DNA of 64,000 nt, from assembly GCA_002392765.1 (NCBI GenBank), contig DGHT01000034.1, positions 77,403 through 141,402 on the forward strand, given 5' to 3'. The position numbers and the translations under genes were made by a program. The notes below the pieces were generated by a model. That model was given only the letters and a program-made list of their open reading frames with translations. It did no database searches and had not been told where the DNA came from. Source of the DNA: Verrucomicrobia bacterium UBA3841 (GTDB taxonomy: Bacteria > Verrucomicrobiota > Kiritimatiellia > RFP12 > UBA1067). Below, piece after piece: positions 25,040 to 33,096 of the stretch (positions within the stretch are counted from its first letter, which is position 1; each line of letters starts with the position of its first letter).

Positions 25040-26218
25040 TCAGCCCGCCGGAAAGGTATCGCCGGGTATATATTGTTGTATGAAACCGAAAAGTTCAGTG
25101 GGCTTCCCTGCCATGTGGTCGAGTATCGCTTCAGCCGCCTTCTCGCCGGTCGCGACAGGGTCGAACTCGAAGCGTGCGAGCGAGCGTGGGTACACCGGGA
25201 CGAAGCCCTTGTTCGCGAGTGTGACGGCGAACACGTCGTCCGGCGCGCGGACGCCAAGCTCCTGAAGCGCCATGAGGCCGCCGATCGCAAGGAAGTCGTC
25301 GAGCCACAGGACGAGGTCCGGCCAGGTTTCGCGGGGAGCGGAGAAGCGCTTGAGCGCGGCGTTCATGCCAAGGCGCTGGATGCGTTCGAGATATCCGTAG
25401 GAGTATCCGCCGCACTGCGCCTTGCTGAAGAAACTTTCCTCGACCTCCAGTCCAGCGTCCTTGAGTGTGCTGCCGATTCCGTCATACGCCGCTCTGAAGT
25501 CGCAGCCGACCAGCAGCACGCGGCGTACGCTCTTCGCCGCGCACTGCCCAAGGAACTCCGCCATGTCGCCGAGGTATCCAGCCGAACCATGCGGCAGAAA
25601 GTCCTCCGAATAGAGGATCGTCGACCACGGCGTTCCGGAACGGTCGAGGCGGTCGAACACCTGCTTCGGACAGTAGAGAGGCACGGCGAAGGTCTGCTTC
25701 TGCTTGAGCATCAGGTCAAGCCCGGTGAAATTCCACCGGCCGTTCGCCTCGCGGTCGAGCGTGAACACGGAAAAAAGGTATCCCGCGCGGACGAGCCTGC
25801 GCCGCATCTCCCCGAGGAGCATCATTGCGAAGTAGGCGCCTTCGCAGGCGACAGGCACTATCGCCAGAACCTGTCCGCGCCAATAAGCCTCGCGCCGCCC
25901 CAGGACCACGCATCCCAGCCTCTGGCGCGGACTCACAAGATTCTCCGACGCGAGTTTCGCGACAGCCTCGCGGGGGATGCGCATGCTCACGCCGAGCGCG
26001 CTCGCCATGTCTGACAGCTTTGGCAGCATTTCGCCTTTTTTGTAGTATCCCGAAAGTATAGCGCCGCGAAGTCCGTCAGCTAGCTGGTCGGAAAGATTCA
26101 CAGCCAGATTCTTATTGACCGAGAACGGCAGGCTTTTTGCGCATGCCGCCTGGCCGCGCTTTGCGTACGCGGCCTCATCGCCCATTCCCGAACTCGCACC
26201 AGTTGTAAGCATGTTCAC
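25040..26218 (-). CDS. GntR-type HTH fused to LacI-type sugar sensor
   Basis: This 392-residue regulator has a GntR winged-helix domain at about residues 35-100 (LSDQLADGLRGAILSGYYKKGEMLP, MASALGVS, REAVAKLASENLV) and a LacI-type periplasmic-binding sensor after it (LVGCDFRAAYDGIG, WPDLVLWLDDFLAIGGLMALQELG, DVFAVTLANKG). This combination is found in arabinose-repressor-like proteins. A GTG at 26218 has GAGGTG eight bases upstream and is preferred to the ATG two codons later. Its gene lies immediately upstream of the second operon on the same strand, and the spacer holds a separate promoter. The palindrome ACTTTTGCAAAAGT in its own promoter suggests autorepression. The ligand is likely a sugar released by that operon's enzymes. 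Confidence 0.88.
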   Translation of the reverse strand: MNMLTTGASSGMGDEAAYAKRGQAACAKSLPFSVNKNLAVNLSDQLADGLRGAILSGYYKKGEMLPKLSDMASALGVSMRIPREAVAKLASENLVSPRQRLGCVVLGRREAYWRGQVLAIVPVACEGAYFAMMLLGEMRRRLVRAGYLFSVFTLDREANGRWNFTGLDLMLKQKQTFAVPLYCPKQVFDRLDRSGTPWSTILYSEDFLPHGSAGYLGDMAEFLGQCAAKSVRRVLLVGCDFRAAYDGIGSTLKDAGLEVEESFFSKAQCGGYSYGYLERIQRLGMNAALKRFSAPRETWPDLVLWLDDFLAIGGLMALQELGVRAPDDVFAVTLANKGFVPVYPRSLARFEFDPVATGEKAAEAILDHMAGKPTELFGFIQQYIPGDTFPAG

Positions 26219-26289
26219 AGGCGAAGCACCTCATTTAAGTTCCATGGTTGATGTTCCGTTGTCAATTGTGCGATTGCAGTTTGGCGAGT

Positions 26290-26313
26290 ATTATACCAAA
26301 CTTTTGCAAAAGT
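26290..26313 (-). promoter_or_regulatory. -10 box with perfect 14-bp palindrome, candidate operator of the GntR/LacI regulator
   Basis: On the minus strand TATAAT lies at 26290-26295, and directly upstream is the perfect palindrome ACTTTTGCAAAAGT at 26300-26313. The palindrome fills the -35 to -10 spacer, and no good -35 is visible. LacI and GntR proteins bind such palindromes, so autorepression is likely. The leader would be about 66 bases. Confidence 0.6.
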
Positions 26314-26373
26314 ATATATGTAAATGTTTATGAAAGTGTCCTCTCACCGTTTCTGAACCTTGTCAGAAAAGTT

Positions 26374-26402
26374 TTGTTTTATCTTCTTTTTTATGATAGA
26401 AT
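26374..26402 (+). promoter_or_regulatory. Probable promoter of ftsH, leaderless geometry
   Basis: TTGTTT (26374-26379), 17 bases, TAGAAT (26397-26402). The -10 ends 8 bases before the ATG at 26411, so transcription would start at about the second base before the start codon. No ribosome binding site is present upstream. Confidence 0.5.
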
Positions 26403-26410
26403 TGTAGTGT

Positions 26411-28243
26411 ATGATCAAAAATGGAAAAAACAACGGTAGGCCGTGGCTCATAGCCTTCATAATCGGTCTGGCCGTGTATACGTATTTCCGCATGAATGCC
26501 ACGATAGACCGTCCCGAGGAGATGACGGCCCTGGCGTTCATGCGCGCAGTGGACGCAGGCGAAATCGGCGATTCCGTCGTCAGGGTCGTGAACCGTGACG
26601 AGGGGGTGACTTTCATTTCCGGCGAACGCAAGACGGGCGACGGAGCCAAAACCGCTTTCCGGGTCAATCTCGTCCCCGGCGAAAACGAGAAGCTGATGGA
26701 GACTTTGCGCGAGAAGGGCGTCGGCGTGGACGTCAGGCTGGAGTCCGGCGCGATTTCCCCGTTCGTGATGAACCTGCTTTTCTTCATCGGCTTCATGGCG
26801 TTGTTCTACTGGTTCGTAGGAAGGCGCATGGGCGGGAGCGGCGGTCCGTTCGGGATGGGCAAGTCGCGCGCGAAGATACTGACGGGCAAGGAAGAGAAGT
26901 GCAAGGTCACGTTCAGGGATGTGGCCGGAATAGACGAGGCGAAGGAAGAGGTGCAGGAAATCGTCGAATTCCTCAAGGAGCCCGCGCGCTTCCAGAAACT
27001 CGGCGGCAGGATTCCGAAGGGCGTCCTTCTGGTCGGGCCTCCCGGAACGGGCAAGACGCTCCTCGCGCGCGCGATCGCGGGCGAAGCGAAGGTGCCGTTC
27101 TTCTCCATGTCCGGAAGCGATTTCGAAGAGATGTTCGTCGGCGTCGGCGCGTCCAGGATGCGCGACATGTTCGCCGAGGCCAAGCGCATGGCCCCGTGCA
27201 TCGTATTCATCGACGAGATCGACTCCATCGGCATGAAGCGCAGCGGGGCGGGCGCGCTCACAGGTTCGCACGCGTACGAGCAGACGCTCAACACGATGCT
27301 TGTCGAGATGGACGGCTTCGACGCCAACGAGGGCGTGATCGTGATCGCCGCGACGAACAGACCCGATACGCTCGATTCGGCTCTGCTGCGTCCCGGGCGT
27401 TTCGACCGCCAGGTCGTCATCGACCTTCCCACGCTCAAGGGGCGCGAGGACATACTCGCCCTGCACGGCAAGAAGATTTCGTTCGCCGAAGGGGTGGACC
27501 TGAAGAAGGTCGCGCGCGGCACGCCCGGGTTCTCCGGCGCGGATCTCGCCAATCTTCTCAACGAAGCCGCGCTCATGGCGACGCGCAAGAAACTCGACGG
27601 CGTCGATATGGCGACGCTCGACGAGGCGCGCGACAAGGTTTTGTGGGGGCGCGAGAGGAAATCCGCCGGGTTCTCGAAGGAAAATCGCGAAATCACGGCG
27701 TGGCACGAATCGGGGCACGCTCTGCTGCAGCTTCTGCTTGAAAACACGGATCCTCTCCACAAGGTCACGATCATACCGCGCGGAAGGGCGCTCGGCTCCA
27801 CGATGTCGCTCCCCGAGGGGGACGTGCTGAACAGGACGCGGGCGCAGTTCCTCGACGAGCTTGTCGTGCTCTGCGGCGGAAGGATCGCCGAACAGATGCA
27901 TTCCGGCGACATATCGACCGGGGCCGCGCAGGATATTGCGATGGCGACCGACACGGCGCGGAAGATGGTGTGCGCCTACGGCATGAGCGACAGGTTCGGC
28001 TTCCAGGCTTTCAAGGGGCAGTCGGCGCTCCAGCAGGGCGACATGCCGCCTCCGGTCAGCGAACAGACTTCCAGGGAGATCGACATGGAGGTCGGGCGAC
28101 TTTCCCGCGAAGCCTACGAACGCGCGTCAAAACTCCTTTCGAGGAACAGAGGGAAACTCGAAAAACTTGCGGCCGCGCTTCTCGAACGCGAGACGATGGA
28201 CGGAGATGAAGTGAAAGCCCTTGTGGAGGAAGAGGATGGCTGA
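26411..28243 (+). CDS. ftsH: ATP-dependent zinc metalloprotease FtsH
   Basis: This 610-residue membrane protease has two N-terminal membrane helices (about residues 12-26 and 118-138) around a small periplasmic domain, then the AAA module with Walker A GPPGTGKT at 209-216, Walker B IVFIDEIDSIG, the second region of homology TNRPDTLDSALLRPGRFDRQ, and the zinc site HESGH at 432-436. It degrades misfolded or regulated membrane proteins. Length and domain order are normal. No ribosome binding site is visible and the -10 box lies 8 bases before the ATG, so the message is probably leaderless. It overlaps cdaA by 8 bases, which places c-di-AMP synthesis under the same transcript. Confidence 0.97.
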   Translation: MIKNGKNNGRPWLIAFIIGLAVYTYFRMNATIDRPEEMTALAFMRAVDAGEIGDSVVRVVNRDEGVTFISGERKTGDGAKTAFRVNLVPGENEKLMETLREKGVGVDVRLESGAISPFVMNLLFFIGFMALFYWFVGRRMGGSGGPFGMGKSRAKILTGKEEKCKVTFRDVAGIDEAKEEVQEIVEFLKEPARFQKLGGRIPKGVLLVGPPGTGKTLLARAIAGEAKVPFFSMSGSDFEEMFVGVGASRMRDMFAEAKRMAPCIVFIDEIDSIGMKRSGAGALTGSHAYEQTLNTMLVEMDGFDANEGVIVIAATNRPDTLDSALLRPGRFDRQVVIDLPTLKGREDILALHGKKISFAEGVDLKKVARGTPGFSGADLANLLNEAALMATRKKLDGVDMATLDEARDKVLWGRERKSAGFSKENREITAWHESGHALLQLLLENTDPLHKVTIIPRGRALGSTMSLPEGDVLNRTRAQFLDELVVLCGGRIAEQMHSGDISTGAAQDIAMATDTARKMVCAYGMSDRFGFQAFKGQSALQQGDMPPPVSEQTSREIDMEVGRLSREAYERASKLLSRNRGKLEKLAAALLERETMDGDEVKALVEEEDG

Positions 28244-29075
28244 GGGGACGATGGCGATAGTTTCCGCCGTGCTTCAGATTTTCATCCTCCACTGCGCCAT
28301 CTACGCGATACTGAAGGGTGCGAAAGGGTCGCGCTTCGGTCAGGCCCTGATGGGCATCGGCATACTGACCACGCTTCTCGCGGCCTTCACCTACCTTTTC
28401 CATTTCTACGTCCTGTCGCTGATAATCAAGTATCTGCTCATCTATCTGTCGATCTCTACGGTCGTCATCTTCCAGCCGGAGATAAGGCGCCTTCTGGCGA
28501 CGGTCGGCGCGTTCGGGTATCTCGAAAAGCCTAAGCACCGTTCCGACGGCGCGATAACCCCCGAGGCGCTGACCGATGCGATAATGGATCTCGCGTCCAG
28601 GCGGATGGGCGCGCTTTTCGCGTTCGAGCGCGGCATTTCGCTGAGGGGCTACGAGGAGACGGGCGTGCAGACGGACGCCATAATATCGCGCGAACTTCTC
28701 AACAGCATATTCACGCCGCCGCTGCCGCTCCATGACGGCGGGGTTGTGATAAGAAACGGCCGCCTCGCTTCGGCCCACTGCATTTTCCCCGTTTCCAACA
28801 ATCCCGATCTTATACGCCACGGGATGCGCCACCGCTCGGCGGTCGGCCTGTCGGAGGAGACGGACGCGCTCGTCGTTGTCGTATCCGAGGAGACGGGGGT
28901 GGTGTCCGTCGCCCACAACGGCAAACTTTTCCGGTACGTCGGCAGCGCGGCGGCGCAGTCGATCCAGCGCTGGCTTGCCAAGGCTCTGCCGGACGACGAC
29001 GGCGGCCGGCTGTTCCAGCCGGTTGTCGAGAAACTCCAGCATATCATCATCAGGCCTGGGGAGGGGAACGGATGA
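28236..29075 (+). CDS. cdaA: Diadenylate cyclase CdaA
   Basis: This 279-residue enzyme joins two ATP into c-di-AMP at the membrane. Three hydrophobic helices occupy the first 75 residues, followed by IFQPEIRRLLATVG and the DAC domain with the DGG at 167-169 and RHRSAVGLSEETDA from residue 198, both essential and intact. The ATG at 28236 lies inside the end of ftsH with GGAGGA just upstream; another ATG at 28251 is possible. CdaA is normally followed by its regulator CdaR, and here a much shortened CdaR-like gene follows with ATGA overlap. c-di-AMP controls osmolyte uptake and cell-wall homeostasis, consistent with its neighbours. Confidence 0.95.
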   Translation: MAEGTMAIVSAVLQIFILHCAIYAILKGAKGSRFGQALMGIGILTTLLAAFTYLFHFYVLSLIIKYLLIYLSISTVVIFQPEIRRLLATVGAFGYLEKPKHRSDGAITPEALTDAIMDLASRRMGALFAFERGISLRGYEETGVQTDAIISRELLNSIFTPPLPLHDGGVVIRNGRLASAHCIFPVSNNPDLIRHGMRHRSAVGLSEETDALVVVVSEETGVVSVAHNGKLFRYVGSAAAQSIQRWLAKALPDDDGGRLFQPVVEKLQHIIIRPGEGNG

Positions 29076-29422
29076 AAAGCAGAAAAAAACGCGGCAAGAA
29101 CGTTTTTTCGTCCGTCGTTTCGTTTTTTACGAAGGATTTCGGACTTAAATGCCTTTCGCTCGTCCTCGCGACGGCGATATACCTCGCTCTGGCGCCGGAC
29201 ACGGACGGGACGGACAGGTTTGCCGATTCGGCGAAGCATGTGGCCGAAGGTATTGCGGAGAGCGCGGGCCGCCCCGTGCGCAGCGCGAATTACGCCCCGG
29301 ATCCGCAGCCCGCGCCTGAAACCGCCGCGCGCCCGGCCGGGCAGGCGGCGCCGGTCGCGAACGCCGCGCCGGAAACGGCGGAAGAAGAGATGAAAACCGC
29401 GGAGAGTGAAGTTGGAAAGTAG
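29072..29422 (+). CDS. CdaR-like membrane stub without YbbR repeats
   Basis: This 116-residue protein sits where cdaR normally follows cdaA. Its N-terminus, basic residues and then FFTKDFGLKCLSLVLATAIYLAL, resembles the first membrane helix of CdaR/YbbR proteins, which typically carry a NWGLKLLSLLLA-like sequence. None of the extracytoplasmic YbbR beta-domains follow. Instead there is a tail rich in Ala, Pro and Glu of about 80 residues. It overlaps cdaA by ATGA and is one base from the likely ftsK start. Either it is a reduced regulator that keeps only the membrane contact with CdaA, or a gene that has lost its domains. No frameshift is visible that would restore YbbR repeats. Confidence 0.75.
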   Translation: MKSRKKRGKNVFSSVVSFFTKDFGLKCLSLVLATAIYLALAPDTDGTDRFADSAKHVAEGIAESAGRPVRSANYAPDPQPAPETAARPAGQAAPVANAAPETAEEEMKTAESEVGK

Positions 29423-29423
29423 A

Positions 29424-31931
29424 ATGCCAGAAAGATCTTATGCAAGGCGTCTCGCCGGGTGGCTTTTGTTTCCGATAGCGCTTTTCCCGCTGGTCGCGCT
29501 TTTGACGTACGATTGGGCTGCGATTCCCGCCTTGCAGACGCCCCCCTCGCCGAGCACGAACTGGATCGGCGCCTTGGGCGACTTTTTTTCGTACACAGGC
29601 TACTGCATGTTCGGATTGGCCGTGTGGATCATTCCCGTGCGCTGCGTGACGGTAGGGCTCAGGCTTGTTTCCGGCGCGAGTCTGAAGCCGACGGTAAAAA
29701 CTCTCTGGTTCCTCCTGTTTCTGGCGTTTTCGTCCTGTCTCGTGCAGATCATGGAAAGTCACGCTCCCGGCGTGATGTGGGCGAAGGAGAAGCTCAATCT
29801 GCAGGCGGCCGGCGGCTTTGTCGGCTACATCGTGATGCAGAAGGCGGTCGCGCCGCTGCTGTCTGACATCGGAGCCGGCGTTCTGACGCTTGTGCTGATG
29901 ATCGTTTCCCTTGTAGGATCCATCGGCCTGAACAACATAGTTTCGTTCCTTTCACGGATTCTTTCGTGGGCGCGCGGCGACGCCGCGACGTTCGATCCGG
30001 GAGACGCCAAGCCCGGAACGCCCGAATACGAAGAGGCGGTCGAATCCTTCGAGGCGGCCAAGCGGGCCCAGGAGGCTGCCAAGCGCCAGCGCGAGGAGGA
30101 GAAGGCCCGTCTGCGCCGCGAGAAAGAGGCGGCAAGGGCGGAGAAGGAGGCTGCGAAGGCCGAGAAGGAGCGCCTGAAGAAGGAAGCGGCGGAAAAGGTC
30201 GAGCAGGAAAAGAAGGAGCGCAAGGCGAAAGCCGAGGAAATCGCGGCGGAAGAGGCGAAAGTCAGCGAGTCGGGCGGACGCGAAAAGCAGCCCTACATCC
30301 TTCCGCCGGTGTCGCTTCTCAACCCTCTCAAGAAATCAGTGGCCCAGAACGCCGATGTCGCGCCGATGTGCCAGAAACTCGTCGACACGCTGAAGCTCTT
30401 CGACATAGACGCGTCCATAAGCTACACGATACAGGGCCCCGTCGTCACCAAGTACGCGCTTCTGCTGGCGCCGGGCACGCGCTATTCTGCCGTGAAGAGC
30501 ATAGCGGACAACCTCAAGGGCGCGCTGCACGCGAAGTCGCTGCGCATCGAGGCGCCGATTCCTGGCGAGGAGTGCGTCGGCATCGAGGTGCCGAACGATA
30601 AACCGATCGGAATTTCGTTCAGGGAGGTATTCGAATCCGACGCGTGGAAGAATTCCAAGGCGGCTCTGCCGCTCCTCTTCGGCAAGGACGCGGCGGGCAG
30701 GGAGCTTATCGCGGATCTCGCGACGATGCCGCACCTCCTCGTCGCAGGCGCGACCGGACAAGGCAAGTCCGTGTGCCTCAACTCGATAATCAACGGACTT
30801 CTGATGTCGCGCACGCCCGAGCAGCTCAAACTGATAATGGTCGATCCCAAGTCCGTCGAATTCACCGCGTACGCCAACATTCCGCATCTTCTCGTGCCGG
30901 TTATCACCGACAACAAGAAGGTCGTGTTCTCCCTGCACTGGGCTGTCGCGGAAATGGAAAAGCGGCTCAAACTGTTCGCGCGCGCGAAGGTGAGGAACAT
31001 ACACGATTTCAACCACCGCAAGCTCGTCACGCAGACCGACATGTTCGGCGAGGATACCAAGATCAGTTCCGACATGCCGGTGTCCGTTCCGTATATCGTA
31101 GTGATCATAGACGAGCTGGCCGACCTCATGTCGGTCGCCGCCAAGGAGGTGAATCCCGATATCGCCCGTCTCGCGGCGAAAGCGCGCGCCGCCGGCATTC
31201 ATCTCATTCTCGCGACCCAGCGTCCGGACACGAAGGTGATCAACGGTACGATCAAGTCCAACATCCCCGGCCGCGTGGCGTTCAAGACGTCGCAGTCGAT
31301 CGACTCGCGCACCATTCTCGACGAGACGGGCGCGGAAAGCCTCATCGGGCGCGGCGACATGCTTTTCAAGGGCAAGGACAACACGCTCGTCCGCGCCCAG
31401 GGCGCGTGGATCAGCGACGAGGAGATCGCGAACGTGACGTCGTTCATCGAAGAGCATTCGGAGGTCCAGTTCGACGAAAAGTTCGCCACCAAGCTCGGAC
31501 GCGTGAAGGAGGCCGCCATAGAGGATCCTTTCGCGTCCAACGAGGACGATCCCGACAACCAGACGGACGCCGAGGCGGAACAGAAGGCCGCGAAGCGCGA
31601 ACAGGTCAAACTCGCGGCGGACGCCGACGATTTCAAGAAGGCGGTGGAGTGCGTGATCAACACCAAGCGAGCCTCCACTTCGCACTTCCAGAGGCAGCTG
31701 GGCTGGGGCTACAACCACGCGGCGAAGATACTGGACATGCTTACCGCCAGGGGGATTGTGAGCGAACCCCAGGGCATGGGTCCCAGACAGATTGTCATGG
31801 ATCAGGATCAGCTGATGGCGATTTTGAACGGTGACGGAGCGGACGCCGGGAATGCCGGCGCGGACGATGCTTCCAGTGCCGACAGCACCGGCGAGGCCGG
31901 AGACGGAGAACCGAACGAGGAGGAGATATGA
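29424..31931 (+). CDS. ftsK: DNA translocase FtsK
   Basis: This protein of 835 residues has four N-terminal membrane helices (within about residues 6-175), a Lys/Glu/Ala-rich coiled linker (about 200-285), the motor domain with Walker A GATGQGKS at residue 442 onward and Walker B YIVVIIDELADLM, then a C-terminal winged-helix gamma domain (ASTSHFQRQLGWGYNHAAKI). It pumps chromosome DNA through the division septum and activates dimer resolution. The gamma domain recognises orienting sequences. The ATG at 29424, one base after the previous stop with GGAAA upstream, is preferred to an in-frame GTG at 29406. An Ala/Asp/Glu-rich tail follows. Its stop overlaps the RodZ-like start as ATGA. Confidence 0.95.
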   Translation: MPERSYARRLAGWLLFPIALFPLVALLTYDWAAIPALQTPPSPSTNWIGALGDFFSYTGYCMFGLAVWIIPVRCVTVGLRLVSGASLKPTVKTLWFLLFLAFSSCLVQIMESHAPGVMWAKEKLNLQAAGGFVGYIVMQKAVAPLLSDIGAGVLTLVLMIVSLVGSIGLNNIVSFLSRILSWARGDAATFDPGDAKPGTPEYEEAVESFEAAKRAQEAAKRQREEEKARLRREKEAARAEKEAAKAEKERLKKEAAEKVEQEKKERKAKAEEIAAEEAKVSESGGREKQPYILPPVSLLNPLKKSVAQNADVAPMCQKLVDTLKLFDIDASISYTIQGPVVTKYALLLAPGTRYSAVKSIADNLKGALHAKSLRIEAPIPGEECVGIEVPNDKPIGISFREVFESDAWKNSKAALPLLFGKDAAGRELIADLATMPHLLVAGATGQGKSVCLNSIINGLLMSRTPEQLKLIMVDPKSVEFTAYANIPHLLVPVITDNKKVVFSLHWAVAEMEKRLKLFARAKVRNIHDFNHRKLVTQTDMFGEDTKISSDMPVSVPYIVVIIDELADLMSVAAKEVNPDIARLAAKARAAGIHLILATQRPDTKVINGTIKSNIPGRVAFKTSQSIDSRTILDETGAESLIGRGDMLFKGKDNTLVRAQGAWISDEEIANVTSFIEEHSEVQFDEKFATKLGRVKEAAIEDPFASNEDDPDNQTDAEAEQKAAKREQVKLAADADDFKKAVECVINTKRASTSHFQRQLGWGYNHAAKILDMLTARGIVSEPQGMGPRQIVMDQDQLMAILNGDGADAGNAGADDASSADSTGEAGDGEPNEEEI

Positions 31932-32815
31932 TAGAATTCGGAAACACGCTGCGGATGGCCCGCGAAGCGAAGGGAATGACGACGAGCGAGATCGCGGGCA
32001 GGACTCACATGCTGGTGCAGCAGGTGGAGGCGCTCGAAAACGAGGATTTTTCGCGAATCGCGGCTCCCATCTACGGACGCGGTTTCGTGCGTCTCTACTG
32101 CGAGGCCGTCGGCATAGATCCGCGCCCTCTGATAGAGGAATTCATGGAGATATACAACGGCAACCGCGATCTTCCCGTCAAGCGCAGGGAAAAACCGCGT
32201 CCGGCACCGCCTCCGCCACCCCCGCCGCCGCCGGAGCTTGCACTGTCGGCCGGCGAGCCTCCGGCCGGGACGGTTCCGGCCGGGCCCGCGCCGGAGCCGC
32301 TTCCTCCGGACGCTGAACCGGCGCAGGACGAGTTCCCGGACGCCTCATCCGCCGAAGTCCCGGCGCATGACGCGGCGGCCGGAGATGCGTTTGCGGTCCG
32401 GACTCCGGACGCCGGTTCGCACGGCGGTTTCGAACTCGAACCGGAAACCGCCGCGCCGATGCCGAAAGAATTCAGGCGGTTCAATCCTTACGTCGCTCCG
32501 AGTCGCGACGAGCCGCCTGCGAAACGCTGGCGGATGCCGGACGTCCCGCCGTACGTGTGGCGCTTCGCGATTCTGGCCGCAGTCGGTCTGATCGCGATCT
32601 GGCTGCTTTTTGCGGGGATCCGCGCAATATACCGCGCATCGATGTCGTCGCCTGCGAACGAGGCGGCGCAGGCGGAAACGCAGCCCGCCGAACCAGCGAA
32701 AGAGGCGAAAGAGCGGCCGGCTCCGGCGCCGGCGGAACATGCGCCGGGCAAGCCGGCCGCAACCGGAAGGACGCAGCGCGTTCCGCTGGACATTCCTTCG
32801 CTTTACTTGGATTGA
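31928..32815 (+). CDS. RodZ-like HTH membrane protein
   Basis: This 295-residue protein has an N-terminal HTH (GNTLRMAREAKGMTTSEIAGRTHM to about residue 70, including PIYGRGFVRLYCEAVGID), a long proline-rich and acidic linker, and a single membrane helix near residues 205-230 (FAILAAVGLIAIWLLFAGI), then a short Ala/Pro/Glu tail. This is the architecture of RodZ, which links MreB filaments to the envelope and sets rod shape. The usual C-terminal beta-domain of RodZ is absent, so the name is tentative. It overlaps ftsK by ATGA. The position among division and envelope genes supports a morphogenesis role. Confidence 0.8.
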   Translation: MIEFGNTLRMAREAKGMTTSEIAGRTHMLVQQVEALENEDFSRIAAPIYGRGFVRLYCEAVGIDPRPLIEEFMEIYNGNRDLPVKRREKPRPAPPPPPPPPPELALSAGEPPAGTVPAGPAPEPLPPDAEPAQDEFPDASSAEVPAHDAAAGDAFAVRTPDAGSHGGFELEPETAAPMPKEFRRFNPYVAPSRDEPPAKRWRMPDVPPYVWRFAILAAVGLIAIWLLFAGIRAIYRASMSSPANEAAQAETQPAEPAKEAKERPAPAPAEHAPGKPAATGRTQRVPLDIPSLYLD

Positions 32816-32840
32816 CAAAAGAAAATCAAGGAGAAGAGTT

Positions 32841-33092
32841 ATGAATCACGACCATGGATTTGTAGGTTTTGTCTGTCCGTCCTGCAACACCGAAATCGAG
32901 GCGTCGCTGGACATGGTGGGCCAGAAGACGGAATGTCCGGCGTGCAATACGATGATAATCGTGCCCGAGCCTCCGCCGCAGGTTGACGACGGCGTGGTGA
33001 GGCACGGTTCCGACGAAGGGATGTCGCCGAATGTGACCGGCGCCGCGAAGAGCAGGACCATCCGGATCGAACTGGGCGATATCGGCCTCTGA
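32841..33092 (+). CDS. Small zinc-ribbon protein
   Basis: This 83-residue protein has two knuckles, CPSC and CPAC, 18 residues apart in a compact N-terminal zinc ribbon (FVCPSCNTEIEASLDMVGQ, then TECPACNT). The rest is acidic and proline-rich and ends IRIELGDIGL. AAGGAG lies 7 bases before the ATG. It follows the RodZ-like gene by 25 bases and precedes the endonuclease by 4, so it probably shares their transcript. Zinc ribbons of this type bind nucleic acid or a protein partner; the partner is unknown. Confidence 0.8.
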   Translation: MNHDHGFVGFVCPSCNTEIEASLDMVGQKTECPACNTMIIVPEPPPQVDDGVVRHGSDEGMSPNVTGAAKSRTIRIELGDIGL

Positions 33093-33096
33093 ATCG

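Noticed and set aside
26363..27954. Two long minus-strand open frames inside ftsH
   Set aside because: Histidine- and arginine-rich or serine-rich composition typical of antisense shadow; FtsH motifs are complete on the plus strand.
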